Part shown: positions 33,424-42,448 of the stretch, piece after piece | How the letters are laid out: each line of letters begins with the position of its first letter | How positions within the stretch are numbered: the first letter of the stretch is position 1 | DNA from: Bdellovibrio bacteriovorus | GTDB lineage: Bacteria > Bdellovibrionota > Bdellovibrionia > Bdellovibrionales > Bdellovibrionaceae | Direction of reading: 5' to 3' | DNA length: 64,000 nucleotides | Assembly (NCBI RefSeq): GCF_002208115.1 | Contig: NZ_CP020946.1 | Location: 248,001 to 312,000, forward strand | Position numbers and translations under genes: made by a program | Notes under the pieces: generated by a model | The model's database searches: none | Told to the model about the DNA's origin: nothing | The model's input: only the letters and a program-made list of their open reading frames with translations

Positions 33424-34197
33424 GTGGATATGGAATTGGCGAAGGTGGATCGCGAGATTATTAACAACGAAGCTTATGATCATCTCGCGGACCGCTGGTA
33501 CGAGGCGCAGGATGACCCTATCGCTCTTTTGCGCAACCAACACAAAGTGGAAATGCCGTGGATATTGGAAGCCATCCGCCGCAACATTGGTTACAAAGCC
33601 GAAATTCTGGATATGGGCTGTGGCGCGGGCTTTCTGGCAAATGATCTTGCGGCGGCCGGGCATAAGGTGACTGGAATTGATCTTTCCACCTCCAGTCTGA
33701 AGGTGGCGGAATCTCGTGATCTCACCCATTCAGTGCACTATCGGCAAGGGGACGTCTATCAGGTTCCTTTTGCCAACGAAAGCTTCGATGTGGTGGCGGC
33801 GATGGATTTGCTGGAGCATGTGTCTGATCCGCAACGGGTGATCGCCGAAGCCTCGCGGGTGCTGCGTCCGGGCGGGCTGTTCTTCTTTAACACCTTCAAC
33901 AAAAATCCCCTGGCGTGGCTGGTGGTAATTAAGGGCATGGAGTGGTTCGTAAAGAACACACCCAATGATTATCACGTGTACTCACTTTTCATTGAGCCGA
34001 AAAAATTGAAACTGTGGCTGGAGGATTTTAGCCTGGATACCACTGAAATTCGTGGTATTCGTCCGGTGTTCGCTCAAAAAGCGCTGTGGCAGTTGATTCG
34101 CACCGGTGTCGTACCGAAAGATTTTAAGTTCACATTTTCACGGGCGCCTTTGATTGCGTACACGGGCTTTGCGAAGAAGTCGCGGGGATTCAATTGA
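33424..34197 (+). CDS. UbiG-like SAM-dependent methyltransferase
   Basis: 257 residues from a GTG at 33424 five bases after GGGAGG (the ATG at 33430 is an alternative). SAM-binding motif I is EILDMGCGAGFLANDLAAAG, motif II is GHKVTGIDLS and motif IV is FDVVAAMDLLEHVSDPQ; the start (VDREIINNEAYDHLADRWYEAQDDPIALLRNQHKVEMPWI) is like UbiG, the O-methyltransferase of ubiquinone synthesis. Whether it acts on ubiquinone or menaquinone-type precursors, or on another small molecule, is not settled by sequence alone. Cytosolic. Confidence 0.85.
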   Translation: MDMELAKVDREIINNEAYDHLADRWYEAQDDPIALLRNQHKVEMPWILEAIRRNIGYKAEILDMGCGAGFLANDLAAAGHKVTGIDLSTSSLKVAESRDLTHSVHYRQGDVYQVPFANESFDVVAAMDLLEHVSDPQRVIAEASRVLRPGGLFFFNTFNKNPLAWLVVIKGMEWFVKNTPNDYHVYSLFIEPKKLKLWLEDFSLDTTEIRGIRPVFAQKALWQLIRTGVVPKDFKFTFSRAPLIAYTGFAKKSRGFN

Positions 34198-34248
34198 TTA
34201 ACAAAAAGCAACTTGAGGAGCGATAAACAAAGGAATATAGATTTCGAC

Positions 34249-34758
34249 ATGAACGTTTCCACTCTTCTTAGATATTGCGGCTTGCTCTTGGTGGGCATGA
34301 TGGCGGGCAGCTCCTTCGCCTTTGTTTTGGGTATGGGCCCGGCGATGGAGCAACTGTCGATCACTTCCTATATGGAATTCCACCGCTCGATGGAAACTCC
34401 GTTCAATATTTTCAGTCCATTGATCTATCTGCTGGCTATCGCAACTTTGGTGGCTAGTCTTTTTCAAATCCGCCAGTCGTGGAAGTCGATGGAGTTTCTT
34501 CTGATCGTGTTTGCGCTTTTGTGTGTGGTGGACGAGCTTCTGATGACCCGTTTTGGAAATCTGCCTTTGAATCACGTCATCAGTCAGTGGGATTTGATCG
34601 CTCCGCCACCGGATTGGATGGAGATCCGCTCTCAGTGGCTGCGTTTCATGTACATCCGCAGTGCTTTGCTGGTGTCAGGATTCGCACTGCTTTTGGCGTC
34701 GACGTTCTTTATGAAACGGTCTCCGGCTTCCCCACAAGATGTCTTTGCTGTCGCTTAG
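34249..34758 (+). CDS. DUF1772-like four-helix membrane protein
   Basis: 169 residues from the ATG at 34249. Four hydrophobic helices: LLRYCGLLLVGMMAGSSFAFVLG, FSPLIYLLAIATLVASLFQI, MEFLLIVFALLCVVDELLMT and YIRSALLVSGFALLLAS. The arrangement with E-F-H-R-S in loop 1 and R-x-x-W-x-R-F/M-x-x-I-R before the last helix resembles DUF1772 (anthrone-oxygenase-like) proteins. Reaction unknown. It follows the methyltransferase by 51 bases and overlaps the radical SAM gene's 3' end by 50 bases. Confidence 0.75.
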   Translation: MNVSTLLRYCGLLLVGMMAGSSFAFVLGMGPAMEQLSITSYMEFHRSMETPFNIFSPLIYLLAIATLVASLFQIRQSWKSMEFLLIVFALLCVVDELLMTRFGNLPLNHVISQWDLIAPPPDWMEIRSQWLRFMYIRSALLVSGFALLLASTFFMKRSPASPQDVFAVA

Positions 34759-36280
34759 GCAGATTGATTCGGTTTGATCCATCTCCAGATATCTTCTGAT
34801 TTTTTTCTTCGCCCTTTTTCAGGAAGCGCGGGATTTCTTTTTTTCCCGTGGCCAGATAATCTTCGGCCAGCAGGTCCTTGGCTTTTTCTTCCGGCCAATG
34901 CTGGCTTTCAGTCAGGTACACCAATGCCGATTCAAACAGGTTCAGTTGGGAAATACCGTGGGATTGGGCATGGCGCTTGGACATAAAGTCGTTGAAGTCA
35001 TAGAACTGCCAGAAGAAGGACTTGTGTTCCTGCTCCTGCGCTTTTTCTTTCAGACTTTCGACGAACTTTTTGAACGTTCCGCTGTTGGCGTAAAGGTCCC
35101 AGTACTTGGCAAAACGATTCATCACCTGCAGGGTCGCAAAATCCATGGATTTGGTGCGCAGGATCTGGAACGGAGGATGATTGGAATAAACCATCTCCCA
35201 TTCCATGTCGTGGCGGGCGATCGGGGCGCCTTTCAGGCGCTTCAAAATGCCCACCTGGATTTCGTCCGGACGAAGTTCCGCCAAAGTATCAAACCCACGC
35301 GCAAAGCTGTGAATGTCTTCACCAGGCAGACCCACGATCAGATCGGCATGAGTGTGCACGCCGGTTTCTGAAGCCAGGAAGCGGAAATTGTCTTTTACTT
35401 TTTCCAGGTCATTTCTGCGGCTGACCAAGCGAGCCACATCGGTGTTCCAGGTCTGGATGCCAATTTCAAACTGCAGGGCTCCGGCCGGGAACTTTTTGAT
35501 TAATTCTCTGATTTCGGTCGGCAGGCGGTCCGGCACCATCTCAAAATGCAGGAACAGTCCCAAGTGCACTCGCTCCAGGAAGAATTCCAAAATCTGGGTG
35601 CAGGTGGTGGGACTTAAATTGAAAGTGCGGTCGATGAACTTAAACTGACGGGCTCCTCGGTCCATCAATTTCTGCATGTCCGCCAAAAATGCCGGGACGT
35701 CAAAGTTTCGAACCGCTTTGTCCAGGGACGACAGGCAGTATTCACAGCGGTACGGACAGCCCCGGGACACCTCGACATACAAAACCCGGTTCTGAATATC
35801 TTCGTCAGAGTAAAATTCATAAGGGGTTTTGATGGTTTTAATATCCGGCAGGATGTTGGTGACAAACTTTTGGGCCGGCAGTGTTCCGTCAGTCAGGAAG
35901 TTTTTGCAGAAGTCGCGGAACAGGAAGTCCGCCTCGCCTTTGATGGTGAAATCTGCGATTTGGCAAATCGGATTGGTTTCGGCTTCATGGCTTACTTCAG
36001 GTCCTCCAAGAACAACCAGGGTCTCCGGGCTGATTCTTTTTAGCAGGGACACCAGTTCCAAGGACTCCTGGGCATTCCAGATGTACACCCCCAAACCAAT
36101 AATTCTTGGTTTCTGGCGCAGAAGAATTTCAGCAATATCGCGGGGATCCCTGGCGATCGTGAACTCCATGATTTGAGCGCGATTTTGCAGCTCTTCAAGA
36201 TTGGCGTACAGATAACGCAGTCCGAATGAACTGTGTTGATAGGTGGAGTTCAGGGTCACAAGCAAAATGTCTGTCGTCAT
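34709..36280 (-). CDS. B12-binding-domain radical SAM protein (DUF4080 type)
   Basis: 523 residues. N-terminal cobalamin-binding-like Rossmann domain (ILLVTLNSTYQHSSFGLRYLYANLEEL, IIGLGVYIWNAQESLEL, LVVLGGPEVSHE). Then a radical SAM core with the 4Fe-4S motif C-x3-C-x2-C in SRGCPYRCEYCLSS, typical FIDRTFNLSP and DLIVGLPGEDIHSF elements, and a C-terminal DUF4080-type part (YYDFNDF ... LFESALVYL). Such enzymes methylate or rearrange unreactive carbons. The substrate is unknown. The C-terminus is basic (KRQQRHLVGKPETVS). Confidence 0.85.
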   Translation of the reverse strand: MTTDILLVTLNSTYQHSSFGLRYLYANLEELQNRAQIMEFTIARDPRDIAEILLRQKPRIIGLGVYIWNAQESLELVSLLKRISPETLVVLGGPEVSHEAETNPICQIADFTIKGEADFLFRDFCKNFLTDGTLPAQKFVTNILPDIKTIKTPYEFYSDEDIQNRVLYVEVSRGCPYRCEYCLSSLDKAVRNFDVPAFLADMQKLMDRGARQFKFIDRTFNLSPTTCTQILEFFLERVHLGLFLHFEMVPDRLPTEIRELIKKFPAGALQFEIGIQTWNTDVARLVSRRNDLEKVKDNFRFLASETGVHTHADLIVGLPGEDIHSFARGFDTLAELRPDEIQVGILKRLKGAPIARHDMEWEMVYSNHPPFQILRTKSMDFATLQVMNRFAKYWDLYANSGTFKKFVESLKEKAQEQEHKSFFWQFYDFNDFMSKRHAQSHGISQLNLFESALVYLTESQHWPEEKAKDLLAEDYLATGKKEIPRFLKKGEEKNQKISGDGSNRINLPKRQQRHLVGKPETVS

Positions 36281-36389
36281 AGGGGGCTATCCTAATGCAT
36301 GTTGAAAAAATAAGCGAATTGTCTTTGCCAACATGAGGACAATTTAGCTACCATTACTTTGCGGTAATGCTTTTTTCAAAGGATTGAAA

Positions 36390-37625
36390 ATGATGAAAAC
36401 TGCCACGATGGCTTTTGTGACGTTGGTTGCTATGACGGCAACAGCGCATGTGCCTACGCTAGAAAATTTTGAAACCAAACCTATTCTGGCGGATCTTAAG
36501 GACTTGCGCGCCCTGAACATCCCGGTATTGGCAAAAGATGAACGCATCGAAGTCGGTTACGCAATCGTGACCCCGTTGATGCAACAAAGAATTCAAGAAC
36601 GCTCCCACCAAGTGGGTAAATGCGGCGGCTTTGAAGATCTGAGTTTGGATATGCATATCCAGGGCACAGGCTTTAACAGCATTTTGGATAGTCTTGCGGC
36701 TATTCAGGAAAAGAACGCCCTTTATGAGCGCGCTCCATTTGCAGCTTTGGCTCTGGAGAAAAACGGCCTCATCGAATCTGCGATGACCGAAGTCAGTGAA
36801 GAAAACCTGCGCAGCTATGTGACCTGGCTTTCCTCCTTCCCAAGCCGCAGCAACCGTGATGCGGATCCAAACCGTCACGTGGTGGAAATGAAAACCCGTC
36901 TGGAAGCCATGCTGGCGGAAGCGACAATCCCTTACGAGATTTCTGAAATCAGCCACACCTCCACCAAACAAAGAACTTTGAAAGTTCGTCTGGTCGGCAG
37001 CGAGCGTCCCAGCGAGATCGTCGTGCTGGGTGGTCACCTTGATTCCATCAATCAAAGCTGGGGCGGAGGCAAGACGGCGCCGGGTGCTGATGACAACGCT
37101 TCCGGTTCTGCGAATCTGATTGAAGCTTTGCGCATCATGATGACCAAGGCTCAGCCAAAGCGCACGGTGGAGTTCTTCTGGTACGCGGGTGAAGAATCCG
37201 GCCTGTTGGGTTCAGCTGAAATTGCCAAACAATACAAAGCTGAGAAAAAAGACGTGGTCGCGGTTCTGCAACTGGATATGACGTTGTTCGCGGGTTCCGG
37301 GGAACTGGTTATCGGCAGCATGACGGATTTCACCAGCGCTTGGCTGCGCGATTACCTGAAGGCGGCGAATGAGACTTACATCCATGCACGCATCGTTGAT
37401 GACAAGTGCGGATATGGTTGCAGTGACCATGCTTCATGGAATCGTCAGGGTTATCCCGCAGTGATGCCGTTTGAAGCGACCTTCAGCAAAAGCAACAAGA
37501 ACATTCACACCACGCGAGATGTGATTTCTCCAGAATCCAACTTCAAACACTCGGCTGCGTACACGAAAATCGCCCTGGTGATTGGAATGGATCTGGCTAA
37601 TTCAACAGCAAGACAGCCTTACTAG
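36390..37625 (+). CDS. Secreted M28-family aminopeptidase
   Basis: 411 residues from the ATG at 36390 (AAGGA upstream). Signal peptide MMKTATMAFVTLVAMTATAH. After a ~140-residue prodomain, the M28 catalytic domain has the dizinc ligands H and D in VVLGGHLDSINQSW and PGADDNASGSANLIEAL, the catalytic and ligand Glu pair in FFWYAGEESGLLGS, VLQLDMT and the last His in CSDHASWNRQGYP. The two Cys in DKCGYGC probably form a disulfide, as in Vibrio/Aeromonas leucyl aminopeptidase. It should remove N-terminal residues from peptides outside the cytoplasm. Confidence 0.93.
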   Translation: MMKTATMAFVTLVAMTATAHVPTLENFETKPILADLKDLRALNIPVLAKDERIEVGYAIVTPLMQQRIQERSHQVGKCGGFEDLSLDMHIQGTGFNSILDSLAAIQEKNALYERAPFAALALEKNGLIESAMTEVSEENLRSYVTWLSSFPSRSNRDADPNRHVVEMKTRLEAMLAEATIPYEISEISHTSTKQRTLKVRLVGSERPSEIVVLGGHLDSINQSWGGGKTAPGADDNASGSANLIEALRIMMTKAQPKRTVEFFWYAGEESGLLGSAEIAKQYKAEKKDVVAVLQLDMTLFAGSGELVIGSMTDFTSAWLRDYLKAANETYIHARIVDDKCGYGCSDHASWNRQGYPAVMPFEATFSKSNKNIHTTRDVISPESNFKHSAAYTKIALVIGMDLANSTARQPY

Positions 37626-37651
37626 CTGGTAGCTGAAAATTGAAATTGAAA

Positions 37652-37676
37652 GGGAGCCTGCTGGCTCCCTTTTTTT
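37652..37676. terminator. Terminator between the M28 peptidase and LysR genes
   Basis: Seven-pair stem GGGAGCC / GGCTCCC with a TGCT loop and a run of seven T on the plus strand. It ends the peptidase transcript; the opposing LysR gene ends three bases away. Confidence 0.92.
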
Positions 37677-37678
37677 AT

Positions 37679-38599
37679 CTAAATCTTCTCCAGACGTTTG
37701 ATGGTCTTTTTCAGATCCTGAATTGTTTCATCTTCTTTTTCATCTTTTCTGCCCAGTAAGTACAAGGTGTGTTTCCAGTAGCCGGCTTTGGGACCCAGCA
37801 GGGTCAGGATACCGGATTGGACTTCGTCCATCACATAAGGCACCGGCAGGAATCCCACGCCGGCGCCGTCAACGATGGCTCGGCCCACGACGGACATGAT
37901 GTCACTTTCAAAGACGACTTTTTTGCGGGCGCGGATTTCTTGAAAGAACAGATCCGTTTCATGGCGCAGTTTCATTTTGTACGATGGAATGATCAGTCCC
38001 CACGGAACCGCATTCAGAAACTCCACGGCCGATGTGTTTCTGGAGGTGCGGATTTTTCTTTCTTTCAGGTTCTTCGTGGACACCATCAGGTTTACCGGCA
38101 TTTCGGCGGTGGCAAGTTCGGTGACATCGTCGGCATAGATGGGTTTGTTCGTCAGCAGCAGGTCGATTTCCCGGCTGCGCAGTTGTGTGACCAGGGCATC
38201 AGAAGGGGCCGAGCTGACGAAAAATATTTTCTCCACACCGCGCTTTTGTTCGCGAATCAAAGGTGCCAGCAAGTCGGCGATGAAAGGACGTTCCACCTGA
38301 TCGCTGACGCCGATACGGATGCGCTGACTTTGTTTTTCTGTCGGACTTTTCAGGGACTCGGCAAAGTCGGCGGCGACATCGAACATTTTTTTACAGTAAG
38401 CAAACGTGCGTTCACCCTCTGGAGTTAAGTGAAGATTTCTTCCGCGTTTTTCGAAAAGCTTCTGATCGATGGAAGATTCAAGCACTTTGATCTGTGAACT
38501 GAGCGAGGGCTGACTGATATGCAGGTATTTGGCAGCATTGCTGACTCCACCCAGCCGGGCGGTTACATAAAAGTAGTACAGGTGATTGTAGTTAAACAT
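37679..38599 (-). CDS. LysR-family regulator (NhaR-like)
   Basis: 306 residues. Winged HTH at 1-65: FNYNHLYYFYVTARLGGVSNAAKYLHISQPSLSSQIKVLESSIDQKLFEKRGRNLHLTPEGE, with the aromatic Y-N-H-L-Y-Y-F start found in NhaR. The effector domain (RIRIGVSDQVERPFIADLLAP ... GAGVGFLPVPYV) is complete. NhaR responds to sodium and alkaline pH in enterobacteria; the signal here is unknown. It is divergent from the HPF/BON operon across a 207-base AT-rich region with an inverted repeat, so it may control those genes. Confidence 0.92.
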   Translation of the reverse strand: MFNYNHLYYFYVTARLGGVSNAAKYLHISQPSLSSQIKVLESSIDQKLFEKRGRNLHLTPEGERTFAYCKKMFDVAADFAESLKSPTEKQSQRIRIGVSDQVERPFIADLLAPLIREQKRGVEKIFFVSSAPSDALVTQLRSREIDLLLTNKPIYADDVTELATAEMPVNLMVSTKNLKERKIRTSRNTSAVEFLNAVPWGLIIPSYKMKLRHETDLFFQEIRARKKVVFESDIMSVVGRAIVDGAGVGFLPVPYVMDEVQSGILTLLGPKAGYWKHTLYLLGRKDEKEDETIQDLKKTIKRLEKI

Positions 38600-38711
38600 G
38601 ATACTAGACCTCCTAATAACATGGCTTTTTTGGAGCCCTTTTGGAACTGGTCTTTCGCTGCGAAACTGTAAGTGATGATCTCTACAGCGAATTTCTAAAC
38701 AGGACCCCTTT

Positions 38712-38757
38712 AATATATAACTTTAACCACCTAATTATGTCTTCTAAATTATATATT
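38712..38757. promoter_or_regulatory. AT-rich divergent regulatory region with inverted repeat
   Basis: Nine-base inverted repeat AATATATAA / TTATATATT (38712-38720 and 38749-38757) in the region between the LysR gene and the HPF-like gene. Placement fits a LysR-controlled divergent promoter; binding is inferred. Confidence 0.35.
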
Positions 38758-38806
38758 TAACGAAATTGTCGATATGAACGATAATAGTCTCAAGAAGGAG
38801 GTAGAT

Positions 38807-39184
38807 ATGCAAACAGACATCTACTACAGAGACATCACTAAAACTGAAAATCTCGAATCTTACTTGTTGGAAACAGTCGAAGGGGCTGTGGGAGATTTCT
38901 TCAAGTATGACAGTGGTGCTCACCTCACAGTGCGGGTGGAAACCGATCGACATCGATCGCAGACTCGCAAACCCAGTTACGTGTGTGAGGTCATCTTGAA
39001 ACCATCTCGCTCGAAAACAGTGATCAAAGTGGTCAAACGAGACGAGAATTTCAAGCGATGTGTAGCTAAGACCGTATCTGCTTTAAAAGGCGTTCTTAGC
39101 AAACGTTCCTCCCGTAAATCCCAGCATCGTCGTAATGATCCGATGTTGGAATTCCAACCTATGCCACTCGAAGGGGTGGCATAA
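38807..39184 (+). CDS. HPF/RaiA-like ribosome-associated domain protein
   Basis: 125 residues; the ATG at 38807 is set by AAGGAGG six bases upstream. The fold pattern of ribosome hibernation factors is visible: QTDIYYRDITKTENLESYLLETVEGAVGDFF, HLTVRVETDRHRSQTRKPSYVCEVILKPSRSKTVIKVVKRDENFKRCVAKTVSALKGVLSKR. It is strongly basic with a K/R-rich tail, suiting rRNA binding. It lacks the long C-terminal dimerisation domain of long HPF. Probably acts in resting attack-phase cells or stress. First gene of an operon with a BON-domain protein. Confidence 0.75.
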   Translation: MQTDIYYRDITKTENLESYLLETVEGAVGDFFKYDSGAHLTVRVETDRHRSQTRKPSYVCEVILKPSRSKTVIKVVKRDENFKRCVAKTVSALKGVLSKRSSRKSQHRRNDPMLEFQPMPLEGVA

Positions 39185-39225
39185 CCCAAAAGAATTAAGA
39201 CCCGTCAGAGGCAAGGAGCAGCTTT

Positions 39226-39783
39226 ATGAAAACTCATCTTCTGAAAAACCAAAGTGACGGCGAACTGGGTCGCAAGATCCGGGACCGCATCAAATGGGAC
39301 AAAAGAGTGAGCTTGGCTGATCTGGATATCGTCATTCGTGACGGCGTGATTGTGGTCAGTGGATTTGTCGACACATCTTACAAGAAAAATGCCGCTTTGG
39401 AGGTCATCTCTGAGACGGAAGGAGTGTGGACGATCGAAGACCGTATCGTCGTTCCCGCGGATTACTACCGCTCAGACGAGGAAATCCAGAGTATCCTGGA
39501 GGCTCAGATCGATGACATGATCAAGATCGGCGGAGAGCACATCGAGGTGGTCGTCAAAGATGCCGTGGTCAGACTGGAAGGGGAGGTTTTCCGTCCACGT
39601 CTGAAAGCAATGGCCGTTGGCGCTGCCTGGGAGCTTTCCGGTGTTCATGACGTTGTTAACGCCATTGAAATCAAAGAGCCGCCAAGACGGGTTCCCATGA
39701 CTGTAGGTTTTGAATTTGAAGTGCTGTTCCCTTTAAACAAGGGGACAGAGATCCTCGAGGACAAACTAAAGGAGGTCTCTTGA
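39226..39783 (+). CDS. Double BON-domain cytoplasmic protein
   Basis: 185 residues with two BON domains: residues about 12-80 (LGRKIRDRIKWDKRVSLADLDIVIRDGVIVVSGFVDTSYKKNAALEVISETEGVWTIEDRIVV) and 85-150 (EEIQSILEAQIDDMIKIGGEHIEVVVKDAVVRLEGEVFRPRLKAMAVGAAWELSGVHDVVNAIEI). BON domains bind membranes or lipids, usually in exported proteins such as OsmY, but no signal peptide is present here. The gene follows the HPF-like gene by 41 bases. Confidence 0.88.
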   Translation: MKTHLLKNQSDGELGRKIRDRIKWDKRVSLADLDIVIRDGVIVVSGFVDTSYKKNAALEVISETEGVWTIEDRIVVPADYYRSDEEIQSILEAQIDDMIKIGGEHIEVVVKDAVVRLEGEVFRPRLKAMAVGAAWELSGVHDVVNAIEIKEPPRRVPMTVGFEFEVLFPLNKGTEILEDKLKEVS

Positions 39784-39833
39784 TGAAAGTAGACACAACA
39801 TAATGTGCGGTCCTTTTCCCATCCCTCCATGTG

Positions 39834-39867
39834 CAGGCGTCTGATTCAGACGCCTGTCATTTTTTTA
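39834..39867 (+). terminator. Terminator of the HPF/BON operon
   Basis: Nine-pair stem CAGGCGTCT / AGACGCCTG (39834-39842 and 39848-39856) with a GATTC loop, followed by TCATTTTTTT. Confidence 0.9.
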
Positions 39868-39880
39868 TGCCGAATCGGTT

Positions 39881-40756
39881 TTAGAACAGATAGCGCAGTT
39901 GAGCCGCTGCCGTGAACATATTGTACTTTTCCAGATTGCGGTCGCTTTGGTTCATGACGGTCGCGAGTCCTGCTGTGGGAATAAATTCCAGTCTTTCAGC
40001 CACGGGCATGCGGGCGCTGAAGTTTGCATAGAACATTTCAAGATCATCATCGATAGTTCCGGTAACTGAATCAGAGCTGAAGCTGCGGCTGTAAGTGCGC
40101 GCATAAGTCAGGCTGAAGTTCGGGTGACTTTCGCCTTCGATTTCGCCGAAGAACGAGAATCGAACCTGACTGCCCCCTTTGACTTTGCCCGAGTCAGAGA
40201 AAACGCCGACGTCAACATCCGCGTCTCCCTCCATGGCGATGTCATAGGCTGCGATGGCGCCCAGGGTGAAGTCCACAAGCTTTTGCACATAGCCCGCGGC
40301 CAACGTAACCGTGGTTTGCCCGGTGCTGGCGCTGAATTTGGCGTCATTGGTGTTGAATTCGTACTTTTCGCTGGGGAACGAGACTCCGGCTTCCAGATAG
40401 ACTGTTCCGCTTTCAGTATCCAGATTTCCTTTATAGCTGATGTCGATGTTACCGAAGTCTTGAGTTTCTCCGCTGCCAGAAAGACCGGCTTTGGAAAAGT
40501 TGGAATCATTTTTCAGATAGTAAGTTTCAACACCCACAGCATGATGGGTGGTGATGCCGTAAAAATAAGAAACAGGAATCACAAACTGATTGGAAGTCGC
40601 TGATCCGCCCAGATCGGCTTCGGCCGAGACGTGAGAGTATGAAATGCCGCCTTTCAGCTCGTTTTGTCCGGCTTTAGGGGTCAGGGTTTGCAGCGTTTGG
40701 GTCAAAGCAAATGCAGAGGCAGGCAACAGCGAAAGCAGCAGAATCAGGGATTTCAT
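39881..40756 (-). CDS. Outer-membrane beta-barrel-type protein
   Basis: 291 residues from the ATG at 40756 (AAGGA upstream). Signal peptide MKSLILLLSLLPASAFA. The mature protein alternates polar and aromatic residues throughout (ELKGGISYSHVSAEADLGG, SNQFVIPVSYFYGITTHHAVGVETYYL, IDISYKGNLDTESGTVYLEAGVSFPSEKYEF, NFSLTYARTYSRSF) and ends AAQLRYLF, a classical C-terminal barrel signature. Roughly 12-14 strands. Cargo or function unknown; it resembles MetA-pathway-type phenol degradation channels only in general pattern. Confidence 0.8.
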   Translation of the reverse strand: MKSLILLLSLLPASAFALTQTLQTLTPKAGQNELKGGISYSHVSAEADLGGSATSNQFVIPVSYFYGITTHHAVGVETYYLKNDSNFSKAGLSGSGETQDFGNIDISYKGNLDTESGTVYLEAGVSFPSEKYEFNTNDAKFSASTGQTTVTLAAGYVQKLVDFTLGAIAAYDIAMEGDADVDVGVFSDSGKVKGGSQVRFSFFGEIEGESHPNFSLTYARTYSRSFSSDSVTGTIDDDLEMFYANFSARMPVAERLEFIPTAGLATVMNQSDRNLEKYNMFTAAAQLRYLF

Positions 40757-40980
40757 GAACATCCTTTCATTTGCTTTCATTGTGGCCTTGGGCAGACCTC
40801 AGTGTACAGACAAATGTTTATGGGCGTTCGCATCTTTGGTTTCGGGCGGCGCCATTTGACAAAGCTTGATTCGGCCGCTGGCTTTTGCTGACGCATCAGA
40901 AAATCGACGGATGTCCTTGGCCTGGGCGGTGGAAAAAGACAATAATGCTGAAAGAGTGTGAACTGGCGGGAAGTAAAAGC

Positions 40981-41550
40981 ATGAAAAAAGTTTTGATCTT
41001 AAATGGCAGTCCGACGGGGGACAAAGGCAACTGTGCTCAGTGGATCAAGGGGCTGGTGAAGATCTTTGGGAAGCAAGCCGAAGTGGAAGTTGTGCATCTG
41101 GCGAAAACCTCTTATGGGCCGACCTTGAAAAAGAAGCTAGAATCGGCTTCGGGTCTGTTTTTTGTGACGGGGACCTACTGGGATTCCTGGGGAAGTCCGC
41201 TGCAAAAGCTGCTGGAGGATATGACTGAACTGGAAGGTTCTGCCGCCTTCATGGGAAAGCCCGCGGCTGTCTTTGTGCTGATGCACTCAGTGGGTGGAAA
41301 AGGTGTGTTGTCCCGTCTGCAGGGGGCTTTGTCGACGATGGGCTTTTTGATCCCCCCGATGAGCGGCATGGTCTATTCCCTGGTTTCAGACATTGCCCTG
41401 AAAAGTCCGAGCTCTCACGCCAAGGACTTCTGGCAAAAAGAGGACGCCGAACTGATTGTGGAAAATTTCCTGAAAGCCTGCGATCTGCAGGTGACTTGGA
41501 CCACCTGGCCCGTCGACAAAAAAGACCCTCGTCGCAAGTGGCTTAAGTAA
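40981..41550 (+). CDS. Flavodoxin-like NAD(P)H-dependent oxidoreductase
   Basis: 189 residues from the ATG at 40981. A flavodoxin-fold FMN-binding start (KKVLILNGSPTGDKGNCAQWIKGLVKIFG), FFVTGTYWDSWGSPLQKLLEDMTEL (the second FMN loop) and VFVLMHSVGGKGVLSRLQGALSTMGFLIPP. It probably reduces quinones, nitro compounds or iron chelates with FMN. Cytosolic. An upstream ATG (40945) without a good site is possible. Divergent from the barrel protein gene. Confidence 0.8.
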   Translation: MKKVLILNGSPTGDKGNCAQWIKGLVKIFGKQAEVEVVHLAKTSYGPTLKKKLESASGLFFVTGTYWDSWGSPLQKLLEDMTELEGSAAFMGKPAAVFVLMHSVGGKGVLSRLQGALSTMGFLIPPMSGMVYSLVSDIALKSPSSHAKDFWQKEDAELIVENFLKACDLQVTWTTWPVDKKDPRRKWLK

Positions 41551-41621
41551 TCTGATCAGCTTTTGGTCGCTGTGAACTATTTACCCGGTCCGCGGGGGAT
41601 AGCGGCGCTCAGAGGGAACTG

Positions 41622-41645
41622 AGGGGGCTTTCGGGCCCCTTTGTA
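41622..41645 (+). terminator. Weak terminator after the flavodoxin-like gene
   Basis: GC-rich imperfect hairpin around AGGGGGC / GGGCCCCT with a short TTTC loop and the tail TTTGTATT. One bulged base makes it less certain than the other terminators here. Confidence 0.45.
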
Positions 41646-41674
41646 TTGGCACTTATCTTGTATTGCGTGCGGGT

Positions 41675-42448
41675 ATGCGCGCGTTGATTTCATTCATCAT
41701 TTTGGCTTTCAGTTTTCAATCCCTTGCGGGGTTTGACGACGTCATTCCTGAAAAACGAGTGGTGTTCAATCCGGTTGTCAGCACCTCCGCCCGCACCTTG
41801 CCGCAGTGGCAGTTCGGTTATCAGCGGGCCGGTGGCGCCAACGTCAATTCCCACATGTTGACGAATGCTTTGAGCATGGGTGTATTGCCTCGTCTGGAAA
41901 TCGGTACGGTTCCCATGTTCTATGCCACGGCATCCGGCAGCCGCAATTACACCGTTAAAGGTAACTTCTATCGTGGTGAGAACTTTGACTGGGCGGCTTC
42001 ATTCACCGAAACACGTTTCCGGTCTGAAGTGAAGAAGGAAGGCAAAGTTGTCGAAAGACCGGATCTGGTTTTGCGTTCGACCCAACTGGGATTCAACTAT
42101 CGTCCCGACTGGAATGAAAACGTGACGATGTCGCCGTTTATCACTCAGGTGTGCGGGCACATCGATTCCACCAACGGTTTGATTTTCGTTTATTCGCTGA
42201 AGTGCGAGGCAGAGTACGGTCTGGATATTCAGTATCAGATCAAAGATCGTGAATGGATCACGTTGGCTTACGGTCATTTGCGTGAAGCAGGCCTTTCGCC
42301 TTACGAGCAGATGAATACTGGGGTGGGTCTGGCCTGGTCGCAACTTCGCCCGAAAGAAATGTTCTCGCGCCCGTCGGTCGGCGTCTACTACACTCCCGAC
42401 ACCCAAGACACCCTCTTCCTTCTTTCCACCACCTTCTTCGAACTCTAA
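41675..42448 (+). CDS. Exported beta-rich protein, probably outer membrane
   Basis: 257 residues from the ATG at 41675, the first with a signal peptide (MRALISFIILAFSFQSLAG). Beta-strand periodicity with many aromatic residues (LPQWQFGYQRAGGANVNSHMLTNALSMGVLPRLEIGTVPMFYAT, LGFNYRPDWNENVTMSPFITQ) and a C-terminal strand LFLLSTTFFEL point to an outer-membrane location. No named family recognised. Two cysteines (QVCGH, SLKCEAE) are close enough for a disulfide. The stop is embedded in a repeat that recurs at the right window edge. Confidence 0.7.
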   Translation: MRALISFIILAFSFQSLAGFDDVIPEKRVVFNPVVSTSARTLPQWQFGYQRAGGANVNSHMLTNALSMGVLPRLEIGTVPMFYATASGSRNYTVKGNFYRGENFDWAASFTETRFRSEVKKEGKVVERPDLVLRSTQLGFNYRPDWNENVTMSPFITQVCGHIDSTNGLIFVYSLKCEAEYGLDIQYQIKDREWITLAYGHLREAGLSPYEQMNTGVGLAWSQLRPKEMFSRPSVGVYYTPDTQDTLFLLSTTFFEL

